From CBDANZ01 sp965197865 (GTDB lineage: Bacteria; Acidobacteriota; Vicinamibacteria; Vicinamibacterales; CAVVIG01), in the NCBI GenBank assembly GCA_965197865.1, contig CBDANZ010000004.1:248001-312000 (forward strand): a DNA stretch of 64,000 bases, read 5' to 3'. The notes below the pieces were generated by a model that was not told the DNA's origin, did no database searches, and worked only from the letters and a program-made list of their open reading frames with translations. The position numbers and the translations under genes are program-made. Below, piece by piece: positions 52,331-61,888 of this stretch. Within the stretch, counting starts at the first letter, position 1. Each line of letters begins with the position of its first letter.

Positions 52331-53143
52331 TTGCCAAGCGGAGTCATTTACGTCGAGCGCTTCGAGCACGGCGGAGCGACGCTCGTCGCTGAACGGCTCG
52401 GAGGCTCACATCCGCACCACATCGTCTTGCTGCATGGTTGGGGCGCCGGCCGCGACACCTTGCGGGGGATCGCCGCGCTCTTCGAGAACACTCACCGCGT
52501 TCACCTTCTGGATCTTCCCGGCTTTGGCGAGGCACCTTCGCCCCCTGCTGATTGGGACACCGTCAAGTACACCGATCTCGTTCAACAGTACTTACTCGAT
52601 CGCGTCCCTGGCCCGGTGGTTCTCATCGGCCATTCCTTTGGCGGGCGGATCGGCATTCGACTGGCCGCGCGCGGCCTTCCGCACATTCGGGGCCTCGTGC
52701 TGATGGGCGTGCCTGGCCTGCCTGTTCTGCCCTTTTCGCGTGTGTGGCTTCGTGGGTCGGCGGTCCGGCAGCTTCGGATGCTGCTGAGAGTGACGCGACC
52801 TCTTGTCGGAAACAGTCCGCTAGAGTGGCACACGCGCAGGTTCGGATCGAAGGATTATCTGGCTGCAGGCGCGCTGCGATCACTTCTTGTGCGCGTGGTA
52901 AACGAAGATCTCACAGGAAGCGCGATGGCCGTCGCGTGCCCAACGCTACTGCTCTGGGGGGCAGACGATCGCGAGACGCCCCCCTCGTTCGCGTACCGAT
53001 ATCAGCGCCTCATGAACGGCCACGCCACCGTGCACATCCTGCCTCACAAGGATCATTACCTGTACCGCGGAACCGGCGCGCACCTCTGTGCGTTCAAGAT
53101 CCGGTCTTGGCTTCCTGGCCTGCCCGACGATGTCCGGTCGTAA
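52331..53143 (+). CDS. Alpha/beta hydrolase
   Basis: 270 residues. The oxyanion region is VLLHGWGAG, the nucleophile elbow GHSFGG, the acid probably in LLLWGADDRETPP and the base histidine in LPHKDHYLYRG. No signal peptide is seen. The start appears to be TTG 52331 (MPSGVIYVERFEHGG). It overlaps the Mur ligase gene by 14 bases, so it is part of the same operon and may act on a cell-wall or peptide intermediate, though this is inference from position only. Confidence 0.85.
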   Translation: MPSGVIYVERFEHGGATLVAERLGGSHPHHIVLLHGWGAGRDTLRGIAALFENTHRVHLLDLPGFGEAPSPPADWDTVKYTDLVQQYLLDRVPGPVVLIGHSFGGRIGIRLAARGLPHIRGLVLMGVPGLPVLPFSRVWLRGSAVRQLRMLLRVTRPLVGNSPLEWHTRRFGSKDYLAAGALRSLLVRVVNEDLTGSAMAVACPTLLLWGADDRETPPSFAYRYQRLMNGHATVHILPHKDHYLYRGTGAHLCAFKIRSWLPGLPDDVRS

Positions 53144-54743
53144 CTTCTGGCTGTTCGCCGCCGCGATTGCGGCGGCGCAGGCCAATCTGATCTGGCACCG
53201 CCTGCTTGCATACCTGCGGTATTTCCAGCAGGAGGGCTACGATGCCGCGCGCTTTGTGCAGTGGGTGCGCCTCCGATCGACGCTCGATCCGGCCTTCTGG
53301 CTGTCGATAGCGTGCGCGCTGCTCGTCACGGGGCGCCCTGTGTGGTCGGTTGGGGCATTCCTGGCCGGTTCGATCCTCCTCGGTCTCAAGCAACCCGATC
53401 CCCGCGCATCCGGAAAGATTCCGCTGCGCCTGACGTGGAGGGCAAGACGCATCCTGACCATCGCGTTCGTGCTGGCGTTGTTCGCGTGGATTGTGTTCGG
53501 CTGGTCGAATGCCGCCGGCCTGCGGGCGGCCTTTATCGCGTCCGCGGTGGTGTCTGCTCTGTTCCCGCTCTTCCTTGTTGCTGCCAACCTTCTCCTTGCG
53601 CCGTACGAGCGTCACGTGAAGCGGAGCTACGAGGCTGACGCACTTCAGCGGGTGAAGAAGATCAAACCGTTCATCATTGGGATCACCGGTAGCTACGGCA
53701 AGAGCAGCACGAAGGCGATGCTCGCGCATATCTTGCAGTTCCACGGGCCGACGCTGGCGGCCCCAGGGAGCATCAACACGCTGATGGGGTTGACGCGGCA
53801 TATCAGGGAAGAGCTCGTGGCCGGGCATCAGTTCATGATCGTGGAGATGGGCGCCTTCGAGACCGGTTCGATCCGACGCTTATGTCAGTTGACGCCTCCG
53901 TCGGCTGGGCTCATCACGGCGGTCGGCGACATGCACCTCAAGCGCTTCGGCTCGACCGACGAGATTATCAAGGCAAAGAGCGAGCTGGCCTTTGCGCTAC
54001 GGCCCGATAGTCTGCTAGTTGTGAACGCCGACAGTCTGGGCGCGCTCCAGATCGCGCGCCGCGCAAAGCACTGCCGTGTGCTGCTGTATGGAGAGACCTC
54101 GAGCGAGCCTCTCGATACGAGACTCGAGCAGGTTCAGTTCTCGAGGCACGGTACGTCGTTCGTGCTGTGGACCACGGATCGAGTGTTTTCCTGCTTCACG
54201 CCGCTCCTGGGCCGGCCGATGATTCTGAACGTCGCAGGGGCATTTACCATGGCCAGGGATGTCGGCATCGATCCCGATGTCATCGTTGCCGCTCTGCCAA
54301 CGTTGAGGCCGGTCTCGAATCGGCTCGAGGTCGTGGAGGAACGCGGCGTCACGTGGGTTCGCGACGCCTACAATTCCAATCCGTCCGGTTTCCGTGCGGC
54401 GCTCGAAGTGGCGGCGGCGCTTCCGGCGACGAGACGCTTTCTCGCGACGCCTGGGGTGATCGAGTTTGGCGCCGACCAGTTCGCCATAAACCGCGCCTTG
54501 TCGCGCGAGGCCGCCGTCGTGTGTGACAAGACGCTCGTCGTCTCCGATGCCAACCGCGCGGCCTTCGTGGCGGGCCATCGCGACGCCGGATGCGAAGATC
54601 GTCTCGTGCCGGTGCTGAATCGTTCCGAAGCATTCCGGTGGCTGTACGAGACGGTCAAGGATGGCGACGCGATCATTCTCGAAAACGATCTACCGGACCT
54701 GTACGAGCGATCGGGTGGAGTGTTCTGGAACTTGAGGATTTGA
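53130..54743 (+). CDS. Membrane-anchored Mur ligase (MurF-like)
   Basis: 537 residues. An N-terminal region of four to five hydrophobic helices (to about residue 150) precedes a Mur ligase core: ATP loop GITGSYGKSSTK (184-195, K191), EMGAFETGSIRRLCQL, NADSLGALQIARRA and the C-terminal domain with WVRDAYNSNPSGFRAALE. Classical MurF is soluble; this membrane-bound version paired with a D-Ala-D-Ala ligase occurs in several phyla as an accessory set. It probably joins a dipeptide to a peptide precursor, but the acceptor is not certain. It overlaps the hydrolase gene upstream. The last codons are formed by a TTGAGGATTTGA repeat. Confidence 0.85.
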   Translation: MSGRNFWLFAAAIAAAQANLIWHRLLAYLRYFQQEGYDAARFVQWVRLRSTLDPAFWLSIACALLVTGRPVWSVGAFLAGSILLGLKQPDPRASGKIPLRLTWRARRILTIAFVLALFAWIVFGWSNAAGLRAAFIASAVVSALFPLFLVAANLLLAPYERHVKRSYEADALQRVKKIKPFIIGITGSYGKSSTKAMLAHILQFHGPTLAAPGSINTLMGLTRHIREELVAGHQFMIVEMGAFETGSIRRLCQLTPPSAGLITAVGDMHLKRFGSTDEIIKAKSELAFALRPDSLLVVNADSLGALQIARRAKHCRVLLYGETSSEPLDTRLEQVQFSRHGTSFVLWTTDRVFSCFTPLLGRPMILNVAGAFTMARDVGIDPDVIVAALPTLRPVSNRLEVVEERGVTWVRDAYNSNPSGFRAALEVAAALPATRRFLATPGVIEFGADQFAINRALSREAAVVCDKTLVVSDANRAAFVAGHRDAGCEDRLVPVLNRSEAFRWLYETVKDGDAIILENDLPDLYERSGGVFWNLRI

Positions 54744-54747
54744 GGAT

Positions 54748-55908
54748 TTGAGCTTTCACTTTCGGACTGTGGCGGTCATGTTCGGCGGCCGGTCGCTCGA
54801 GCACGACGTGTCGGTCGTGAGTGGACTGCAGGTGCTGCACGCGCTCGATCCGGACGCGTGTTCGCCCCTGCCGATCTATATCGATCAGGCCAACCGCTGG
54901 TGGATTGGCGACGACTTGTGGCACAGCGAGGCGTTCAAGAGCGGAGGTCCTGACCGCTCGCACCTCTCCGAGGTAACCCTTTCGCCTGGTTTCGGCGCCT
55001 CGATTCTGGCCCCGAAGGGTATCCGCGTCGACGTGTTCATTCCGGTCCTTCATGGCACGTTCGGCGAGGATGGATGCGTTCAGGGCCTGCTCGATCTTCA
55101 TGGATGCGCCTACCTCGGATCTGGCGTGCTGTCTTCGGCCATCGGCATGAACAAGCGCGCGACGAAAATCCTCGCCGCCGAGGCGGGTGTGCCGATTCTT
55201 CCGTGGCTCTCATGCGATCGTAGCGTGCTGGAGGACGATTCTTCCTGGCTCCGCGATTTTCCCTGGAAGGTGGCCGACACCTTCGGCTGGCCGGTCATCG
55301 TCAAGCCCTGCAACTTGGGATCGAGTGCCGGTGTGTCGATCGCCGGATCGCCGGAGGAGCTCGTCGCCGGGGTGTTGAGAGTCTTCGCGTACGATCTCGA
55401 AGCGCTCATCGAGCCATTCATCAAGAACAGGCTCGAGCTGAACGTAGCCGTTGTCGGACTCGATAGACCCGTGGCGTCGGTCACCGAGATGCCGGTCACG
55501 AGTCAGCAGTCGCTTCTGAGCTTTAGCGACAAGTACAAGCGCGAAGGTCAGAAGAGCGTCGGATCGAGCGATGGGATGGCAGGCGCGCAGCGCGTCCTCG
55601 ATCCGAAGGATCTTCCGCTCGAGATGCGCGAGCGTGCTCAACGGTTGGCGACAACCGTCTTTTCGGCGCTGGGTTGCGAAGGCATCTCGCGTGTCGATTT
55701 TCTCATCGACTCAGACAGAAACGAGTTGTACTTCAACGAGATCAACACCCAGCCGGGATCCCTGGCCTTCTATCTCTGGTCTGCCGCGCCGACCTACTGG
55801 ACGATGACCGAGCTGCTGGTGAAACTTGTCGCCCGCGCCGAGCACGTCCGGGCGACCAAACGTGGGTTGCAGCGGAACCCCCCGGAAGAGCTTCGGCTAC
55901 TGACGTAA
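54748..55908 (+). CDS. D-alanine--D-alanine ligase family protein
   Basis: 386 residues of the ATP-grasp family. The N-terminal signature is VAVMFGGRSLEHDVSVVSGL, then FIPVLHGTFGEDGCVQGLL, WPVIVKPCNLGSSAGVSIAG, and the Mg-binding block SRVDFLIDSDRNELYFNEIN with TQPGS. It makes D-Ala-D-Ala or a related depsipeptide for peptidoglycan precursors. The start is probably TTG 54748, four bases after the ligase stop; GTG 54769 is possible. Pairing with the preceding Mur ligase suggests the dipeptide is passed straight to it. Confidence 0.9.
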   Translation: MSFHFRTVAVMFGGRSLEHDVSVVSGLQVLHALDPDACSPLPIYIDQANRWWIGDDLWHSEAFKSGGPDRSHLSEVTLSPGFGASILAPKGIRVDVFIPVLHGTFGEDGCVQGLLDLHGCAYLGSGVLSSAIGMNKRATKILAAEAGVPILPWLSCDRSVLEDDSSWLRDFPWKVADTFGWPVIVKPCNLGSSAGVSIAGSPEELVAGVLRVFAYDLEALIEPFIKNRLELNVAVVGLDRPVASVTEMPVTSQQSLLSFSDKYKREGQKSVGSSDGMAGAQRVLDPKDLPLEMRERAQRLATTVFSALGCEGISRVDFLIDSDRNELYFNEINTQPGSLAFYLWSAAPTYWTMTELLVKLVARAEHVRATKRGLQRNPPEELRLLT

Positions 55909-56562
55909 TCAGTACTTCCGTTTCTGCTGCCGCACGATATCGAACTTGGCCGTGTCGGCAATCGCCATGACCGACATCACGCCGGCCTGCACGGGATCCG
56001 AGACGACAAGATCCGCAACATCTGGCACGCTGCCAGCCATATGTAGCGAGATGACGATGAGGCCGTTCCGGCGAACTTCCTCGACGGCCTTGGCGATGTC
56101 GCCGCCCATGAGCGAGCCGGCCAGCACCAGGAGCCGCACGCGAGGCAGCCGGACCACTGCACGGACGGCGCTCGCGAGCGCGTCTTCGCCGACCAGCGGG
56201 ATCGTATCGACCGAGATCCGCTCGCCGCGGATGTTGTGACGGTCCGCCTCGGTGATTGCGCCGAGCGCCACTTGGCCGACCTGCGCGCCGCCGCCCATGA
56301 TGACGATGCGCTTGCCGTAGATCTTCGAGAAGGAAGGCGTCAGGTCGGCGCGCGACACACCAGCGACTCCACGCAGTCCTTCCAGGATGGGCTCAATCGC
56401 GGCATCGACCGAAAACTCCAGGTAGATCTCGGCATCACGATCCGGGCGCGCGATGATGTCCACGTAGCTGATGTTGGCCTGACGCTCAGCCAAGACCTTC
56501 GTCAGCCCGAACAGGATCCCGGGTTGGTTCGAGACGGTCGCGAGAACGGCGTAGGCAGGCAT
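55909..56562 (-). CDS. ACT-domain protein with C-terminal DUF5612-like domain
   Basis: 217 residues. The N-terminal ACT domain (YAVLATVSNQPGILFGLTKV then LAERQANISYVDII, residues 3-75) is a likely amino-acid sensor. The C-terminal part has KRIVIMGGGAQVGQVALGAI, a nucleotide-binding-like glycine loop, and ADLVVSDPVQAGVMSVMAIA. The combination recalls ACT-DUF5612 proteins, whose role is not established. It is convergent with the ddl gene; the stop codons are adjacent, with no intergenic space. Location is cytoplasmic. Confidence 0.7.
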   Translation of the reverse strand: MPAYAVLATVSNQPGILFGLTKVLAERQANISYVDIIARPDRDAEIYLEFSVDAAIEPILEGLRGVAGVSRADLTPSFSKIYGKRIVIMGGGAQVGQVALGAITEADRHNIRGERISVDTIPLVGEDALASAVRAVVRLPRVRLLVLAGSLMGGDIAKAVEEVRRNGLIVISLHMAGSVPDVADLVVSDPVQAGVMSVMAIADTAKFDIVRQQKRKY

Positions 56563-56599
56563 ACGGCGGGTAATGTTAACAGGTAAATTCTCCGCAGGT

Positions 56600-56758
56600 A
56601 TGGACCTCCTTCAGTTCGTCAGCGGGTGCACGTTCGACGAGTTCCTGTTCACGCCGCAGTGAGGCGTCCTGCCGCGGCGGGATCCCGAGACGGTGGATCT
56701 CTCGGCGCGCTTCTCCGAGTACGTGACGCCGACTTGGTCGTGGCTCGCGATCTTCTAA
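56600..56758 (+). pseudogene. IMP dehydrogenase-family N-terminal remnant
   Basis: ATG 56600 gives LLQFVSGCTFDEFLFTPQ, then an in-frame TGA, then GVLPRRDPETVDLSARFSEY and VTP before a TAA at 56756-56758. The sequence resembles the first 45 residues of GuaB-type proteins (TFDEFLF.PQ.GVL.RRDP). The barrel and catalytic Cys loop are absent. Confidence 0.6.
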
Positions 56759-56829
56759 GAACCTTGACAGAACAGTGAGTTTCGGTAGCATGAAGTCCCA
56801 TGACGCTGTTGGGTACGAAGGAGACCAGT

Positions 56830-58331
56830 ATGAAATCAAGACCGCTGGTCTTGAGTGGGGTGCTCTTGGTGATGGCAGTAGCCACCGGCGTCAGAATAAC
56901 AGCCGAGCCCGCTGGCGCCATCCCGACGTTCAATAAGGATGTCGCGCCAATCATCTTTAATAACTGCGTGACCTGCCATCGCCCTAACCAGATGCCCCGA
57001 TGTCCCTGATGTCCTTCAAGGAAGCGCGTCCTTGGGCACGGGCCATCAAGAGCAAGGTCACCAAGAGAGAAATGCCGCCGTGGTATGCCGATCCGAGGTT
57101 CGGCGAATTCCGCAACGACCGGCGGTTGAGTGCGGAACAGCTTGGTACCATCGCCGCCTGGGCAGACGGTGGCGCTCCCGAAGGTGATACACCGTTGACG
57201 GCTCAGCCGCCGCCTGTTAACGACGGCTGGAGCCATCCGTCGGGACGGCCGCCCGACTTTGTCGTAGAAATGGAGCATCCGTTCAACGCTCCGGCCGAAG
57301 GTGAGCTTCCCAACTTCAACTACTACCAGGAGCTTCCAGCGGAGCTGAAAGAGGAAGACCATTTCCTCGAAGCCCTCCAGATCATGCCAACTGTGATCGC
57401 AGCCGTGCATCACGCGAGTTTTGGCATCGTGCCTCTGCCGCCTGGGACCAAGATTGGCACGGGCGAAGCGTGGCCTGGAGGGCCGGTCATCCCGGGAGCC
57501 CTACTGAATATCAAGACCGGGAAGTCAGCCGGCGGCAGGGGTGACGCCAACGAAGGTAACCAAGCCGAGGCGGACAAAGCGGCGCGCCGTCAACAGGCCG
57601 ACCTCAGAGGGGCAAGATTCTGCTGTTACGTTCCTGGTGGAAGCTTCAGGCATTTTCGGCCGGGAGCAGGCAAGCGGCTCCCGCGCGAGGGTTACATTCA
57701 GTGGGGCCTGCACTACACGATGATCGGCAAGCCTTTCGCGGACCGAACGCGGGTCGGTTTGTGGTTCCAAAAGGACATGACCCACGAAATCGTGGGAAGG
57801 GGCGGTGGCGGAAATCGGAACAGTATCGTTTTGGGGCAGGAGATCATCAATGACGATTTACATCCTGTCCGAGGATCAGGATTGACGGCCGTTTCGGCGC
57901 TGCCGGTGATTCCGCCGCATGCGAAGAACTGGGCTATCACCGCGATCCAGGTTTTCACGGACGACACGACGTTGTATACGCTGTGGCCGCATATGCATAC
58001 GCGCGGCAAGGAAATGACCTACGTGTTGACGTATCCGGATGGTCGCGAACAGGTGCTCCTGAGCAACCTGAATTACGACTTCAACTGGCAGATCTACTAC
58101 GACCTGAAAGAACCGCTCAAGATACCCGCCGGCAGCACGATCAAGACCATCGGGTCCTACGACAACTCCGGGGCGAATAAGTGGAACGTCTCACCGCACA
58201 AGGAGGTCTACTGGTCTGAGCAGAGCTGGGATGAGATGTACAACGGGTTTTTCGAAGTCTCCATTGACAAGCTGGATCTCCGGTTGAAGAAAACAGCTGC
58301 AGAGTCGCTGACGGCGGCGGGAGCGCAGTAG
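56830..58331 (+). pseudogene. Cytochrome c / PHM-like monooxygenase, second paralogue, with one-base frameshift
   Basis: ATG 56830 (AAGGAG upstream) starts a signal peptide (PLVLSGVLLVMAVATGVRIT) and the haem region NNCVTCHRPNQ. Near 56990 one base is missing relative to the paralogue at 33632 (AACCAGATGCCCCGATG against AACCAAGTCGCTCCGATG). The second frame continues PMSLMSFKEARPWARAIKSK and the full copper domain: AVHHASF, GLWFQKD, WPHMHTRGKEMTYVLTYPDG. Composite length is about 500 residues. Everything else is intact, so the gap may be a sequencing error; if real, the enzyme is lost. Confidence 0.88.
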
Positions 58332-58580
58332 TCGAGCGCGAAAGTCTCGTCAGGGTCGCAGAATGCGTCGAGGGGACGGGTCCTTCGCATGAGGGTTGGG
58401 CCCCTTGCACTTCTGGGGCTGGAAGACTGACCCTGCCAACTCACCTTTTGACGGCAAGGTTTCAATGTCATTGCTCGTTTCCCGAGTCATGCGCGAGCCA
58501 GTCGTCGACATCGATGTGATATGGGTGTAGTAAAGTTCGGGATCTCGCCCTCGCAGACGAACCAGTACGGGAGGCATGCG

Positions 58581-59840
58581 ATGAGTCGACGATTTCTCGA
58601 GGTGATCGGCGTGGCGGTAGTGACCATCGTCGTGGTCGTGCTCCTGAAGATTGCATCGGTCCCTGTCGTGATCGCCCAAGCCCCGACGACCAGCGCGACA
58701 ACGAGACCGGCGGCGAAGGCGGAGGAGCCGGTGCCCAAGACCGCGTGGGGCGAACCGGACCTGCAGGGCATCTGGACCCACGAGTATCAGATACCTTTGC
58801 AACGACCCGCTCGGTATGCGAACAAGGAGTTTTTCACGGACGAGGAAAGGGTCGAAATAGATAGGCGACGCCGGGGCCAGCAGAGACTTGGTGATCACGT
58901 GGCGCCGAGGGGAACCGTACAAGACGTCGGCGGCGCATACAACAGTGTGTTCATGTCGCAGAAGCATACGGGCCGGCGCACCTCGCTCATCGTAGACCCG
59001 CTGGATGGGAGACTTCCTCCCGTCACGCCAGCGGTGCAGAAGCGGAGGGCCGCCATAGCGGATTTTGAAAACGCCCTCTTGCAAGCCACAGACATCTGCA
59101 AAAACAAGATGGCCGGCTGCGCGGGCGGAAAGTACGGCCCCCCCTCACCCAGACGAGCGGAGACACCTCCGTACTATCTGGCGAGCGGAGCCCGGGGAGG
59201 TCCCGCTGGCGCCATCAATCGCGCCGACGGTCCGGAGGACCGAACCTTGGGTGAGCGCTGCATGGGCGCGCGCCTGCCAGATTTTGGGAGCAGTACTGGG
59301 TTTTTTCCTCGGATCGTGCAGTCGCCTGGATTTGTGTCGATTTACTATGACACGGGGCAGGGGCAAGGGTGGCAGCGTGTCATCCCCATCACCACAGTGC
59401 CGCATCTGCCCCCCCACGTCCGTCAGTGGTGGGGAGACTCGCGCGGTCGTTGGGAGGGCAACACGCTGGTCGTCGACGTTACCAATTTCACCGCCAAAAG
59501 GGACTTCCAAGGATCCCGCGAGAACTTGCATCTCGTGGAACGTTTCACACGTGTCGACGCAAAGACACTCGAGTACGTGGTCACGATGGAGGATCCGACG
59601 GCGTGGACGAGACCGTGGACTGTCAAGCAGGAATGGGGTAAGCAAGACGAGCAGGCGAACCGGGTCTACTATGAGCCCCGGTGTCACGAGGGGAATTACG
59701 GGATGGTGGCACTGCTCACGGGAGCGCGCGCGGAGGAGCGTGCCTTTGCCGAAGGGCGAGGCCCCGATCCAGCCACAATATGCAGCGTCGGATGTGGACT
59801 AGGAATTGCCGAAGAGAATCGTGATGAATTGAGGCGATAA
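58581..59840 (+). CDS. Exported protein of unknown function (PDLQGIW family)
   Basis: 419 residues from ATG 58581 (GGGAGG upstream). An N-terminal membrane segment or signal (VIGVAVVTIVVVVLLKIASV) is followed by the motif WGEPDLQGIWTHEYQIPLQR. The body contains SLIVDPLDGRLPPVTP, RIVQSPGFVSIYYDTGQGQG, RWEGNTLVVDVTNFTAKRDF and TLEYVVTMEDPTAWTRPW. This architecture recurs in many copies in Acidobacteriota genomes and usually sits near the cytochrome/monooxygenase genes, as here. The function is unknown. It is probably periplasmic or anchored facing the periplasm. Confidence 0.8.
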   Translation: MSRRFLEVIGVAVVTIVVVVLLKIASVPVVIAQAPTTSATTRPAAKAEEPVPKTAWGEPDLQGIWTHEYQIPLQRPARYANKEFFTDEERVEIDRRRRGQQRLGDHVAPRGTVQDVGGAYNSVFMSQKHTGRRTSLIVDPLDGRLPPVTPAVQKRRAAIADFENALLQATDICKNKMAGCAGGKYGPPSPRRAETPPYYLASGARGGPAGAINRADGPEDRTLGERCMGARLPDFGSSTGFFPRIVQSPGFVSIYYDTGQGQGWQRVIPITTVPHLPPHVRQWWGDSRGRWEGNTLVVDVTNFTAKRDFQGSRENLHLVERFTRVDAKTLEYVVTMEDPTAWTRPWTVKQEWGKQDEQANRVYYEPRCHEGNYGMVALLTGARAEERAFAEGRGPDPATICSVGCGLGIAEENRDELRR

Positions 59841-60022
59841 GTACTGGCGGCTGGGCTGCTTAGGCAGGCCCCGCCGGCAAGCCTCCTCTCAGAAGTCGAG
59901 TTGGGCGCCGAACTTGAACAAGCGCGCGCCCAGAACGGAAATTCGATCTGAAGGCAAAGCAAGGCCGCCGTACTGTTCAGACGGCGAGTCCAGGGACACT
60001 GAGGAAGAGAGGGAGAGACGAT

Positions 60023-60934
60023 ATGCGTGACATTCGACGAGGACTGGTGACCGGGGTGGCAGCGGCCGTGTGCGCGCTTGGACTTGCCTGTGGCGCGATG
60101 CCAGACGAGACGGAAACGCCGGCGGCCGAGGCCGCCTCGGGTGCCGCGCCTTCAGCTGCCCCAGCCGCCGCCCTGCCCCCCACCGAGGAGACCGCGCCCG
60201 ACGCGCTCAACGCGTCACCACGGTACGGCGAATGGGTCGAGGTAGAGCTGCCAGGCAGCGACGCGCCGATCAGGACGTGGGTCGTCTATCCTGAACGGTC
60301 AGACAGCGCGCCGGTCGTGCTAGTCATCCACGAGATCTACGGGCTTACCGATTGGATCCGGGGCGTGGCCGACCAGTTCGCGGCCGAAGGCTTCATCGCG
60401 GTCGCCCCGGATCTGCTCTCGGGAATGGGACCGGGCGGCGGCGGCACCGCCTCGCTCGGAGAGCGCGACAATGTCGTCGCGACCATCCGCACCCTCGAAC
60501 CGGACGAGCGGACCCGGCGTCTGAACGCGGTCCGGACTTACGCGCTCGACATACCGGCCGGCAACGGTCGTCTCGGGTCGGTCGGGTTCTGCTGGGGTGG
60601 GGGGGCGAGCTTCGCCTACGCGGTGGATCAGCCGGACCTAGACGCAGCGGTGGCATATTACGGCACGTCGCCCGCCGAGACCGCGGACTACGCCCGGATC
60701 AATGCCCCGGTGCTGGGGCTCTACGGTGAGGACGACGAGCGGGTGAACGCGACCATTCCGATGGCCGAAGAGGCGATGGCCGATGGGGGCAAGTCGTACG
60801 AGCCGGTCATCTACGAAGGCGCCGGCCACGGCTTTCTGCGTGCCCAAGAGGCCCGTGAGGGCGCCAACCGGCGCGCGACGGAACAGGCCTGGCCGCGCAC
60901 GGTGGCGTTTTTCCGAGAGCACCTCGGCGACTGA
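60023..60934 (+). CDS. Dienelactone hydrolase-family lipoprotein
   Basis: 303 residues. A lipoprotein signal (VAAAVCALGLACGAM) and an Ala/Pro-rich linker precede the DLH domain: VVLVIHEIYGLTDWIRGVAD, the nucleophile C190 in GSVGFCWGGG, acid in YGEDDERV and base in GAGHGFLRAQE. The family hydrolyses lactones or esters. Export and a Cys nucleophile point to a periplasmic hydrolase of unknown substrate. ATG 60023 has GGGAGAG upstream. It has no operon partner. Confidence 0.9.
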   Translation: MRDIRRGLVTGVAAAVCALGLACGAMPDETETPAAEAASGAAPSAAPAAALPPTEETAPDALNASPRYGEWVEVELPGSDAPIRTWVVYPERSDSAPVVLVIHEIYGLTDWIRGVADQFAAEGFIAVAPDLLSGMGPGGGGTASLGERDNVVATIRTLEPDERTRRLNAVRTYALDIPAGNGRLGSVGFCWGGGASFAYAVDQPDLDAAVAYYGTSPAETADYARINAPVLGLYGEDDERVNATIPMAEEAMADGGKSYEPVIYEGAGHGFLRAQEAREGANRRATEQAWPRTVAFFREHLGD

Positions 60935-61449
60935 CAGTGGGCGTGCCGACGAACTGAGCCCGCAGTCCTCTGGGTGCCAAGAAATAGTAGAAATAGTACG
61001 GTCATCGTCCAGACCGGCGCATCGCCGACAGCGTGGAGCGCTTCGTGCGCTCTACGCCATCCATGCGGAGGGTCCAGAGCTGCCCTCCAGGAGCTGGGCT
61101 GGCACTTGGGAACGGGCCCACGAACTCCAGTAACATGTTGTCCAGGTTGATGTTACTTTGCAGGATCGGGACCAAGGGCCACGGCGATTTATGCGACCAG
61201 GCGCCTACGCGGGCCACTCTGGAGCATCGATGTCGAAGGGACGGACGCGACAACAACGGGCCGCACCGATGGTTCTCAAGACCTCACCTAAGCTGTTCAT
61301 CCGCAGAGACTTATTTCTATTCTTGCCGCTGGAATGGTGGGGTGATCTCGGGGAATAATTGACCATATGGCTGCGTATCCGTTTGCCTGCGAGCAGCGCA
61401 TCTCGCGCACCGGCAAGCCCTACCGCGCGTCGAGCGCGCGGGTCTAGAG
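60935..61449. other. Intergenic region without a recognisable gene
   Basis: Short open stretches occur on both strands but none matches a family or has a good start. A palindrome lies at 61031-61057 (GCGT-GGAGCGC-TTCGT-GCGCTC-TACGC). A hydrophobic reading near 61239-61358 (KLFIRRDLFLFLPLEWWGD) is not convincing. Confidence 0.5.
61031..61057. repeat. Palindrome around GAGCGC-TTCGT-GCGCTC
   Basis: Stem GAGCGC (61036-61041) and GCGCTC (61047-61052), extended by GCGT/ACGC flanks after one mismatch. It is similar in style to the other intergenic palindromes. Confidence 0.6.
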
Positions 61450-61715
61450 ACACTGGCGGCGCACAGCTGCTCGCCGGCGTCGTCGAGGATATCGGGCTCA
61501 CTTATGACCTGGTCGACGGCGTAAACAACCCGGTTGAGATTGCAGGTCTGCCTTACGCCGACCAGGGCATCACGTACACGGCCAACCAGATCTGGAAGGT
61601 CAAGCTGCACGTCGGCGTCCGATCCGAGACCACGTCGAGCGTCCGGTAGGACTATCTGCGGCACCATGTGTCGACCGGGGTCAGCATCCGCAGCTTGGCG
61701 TATGTCGTATAGGTA
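61450..61715 (+). pseudogene. Possible minor pilin (PilW-like) C-terminal remnant
   Basis: The frame reads LLAGVVEDIGLTYDLVDGVN, PYADQGITYTANQIWKVKLH, VGVRSETTSSVR, a TAG stop, then DYLRHHVSTGVSIRSLAYVV. The pattern VGVRSE..x..QD.LR.H.ST.VS.RSLA resembles the C-terminus of PilW-type prepilin proteins. The N-terminal prepilin signal and helix are missing. The assignment is tentative. Confidence 0.4.
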
Positions 61716-61888
61716 CAAGTAGACCAGGGGAACCATGGAACAAGGAAGGGCACGAGTGCCTGCAGGTCACACCCGGCCGGCGCCGAGAGGTTTCCCGCCG
61801 ACCAGGACTTGCAGTTGCCGGCTGCCGAGTCGTTTCTTCTCGACCGTCGGGAACCCAACCCGCTTCGACGGGCTAGGTGCCAGTCTTA

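Noticed and set aside
56600..56758. TGA in the IMP dehydrogenase remnant as selenocysteine
   Set aside because: The position is not a catalytic cysteine, the protein ends after ~50 residues and I saw no SECIS-like hairpin.
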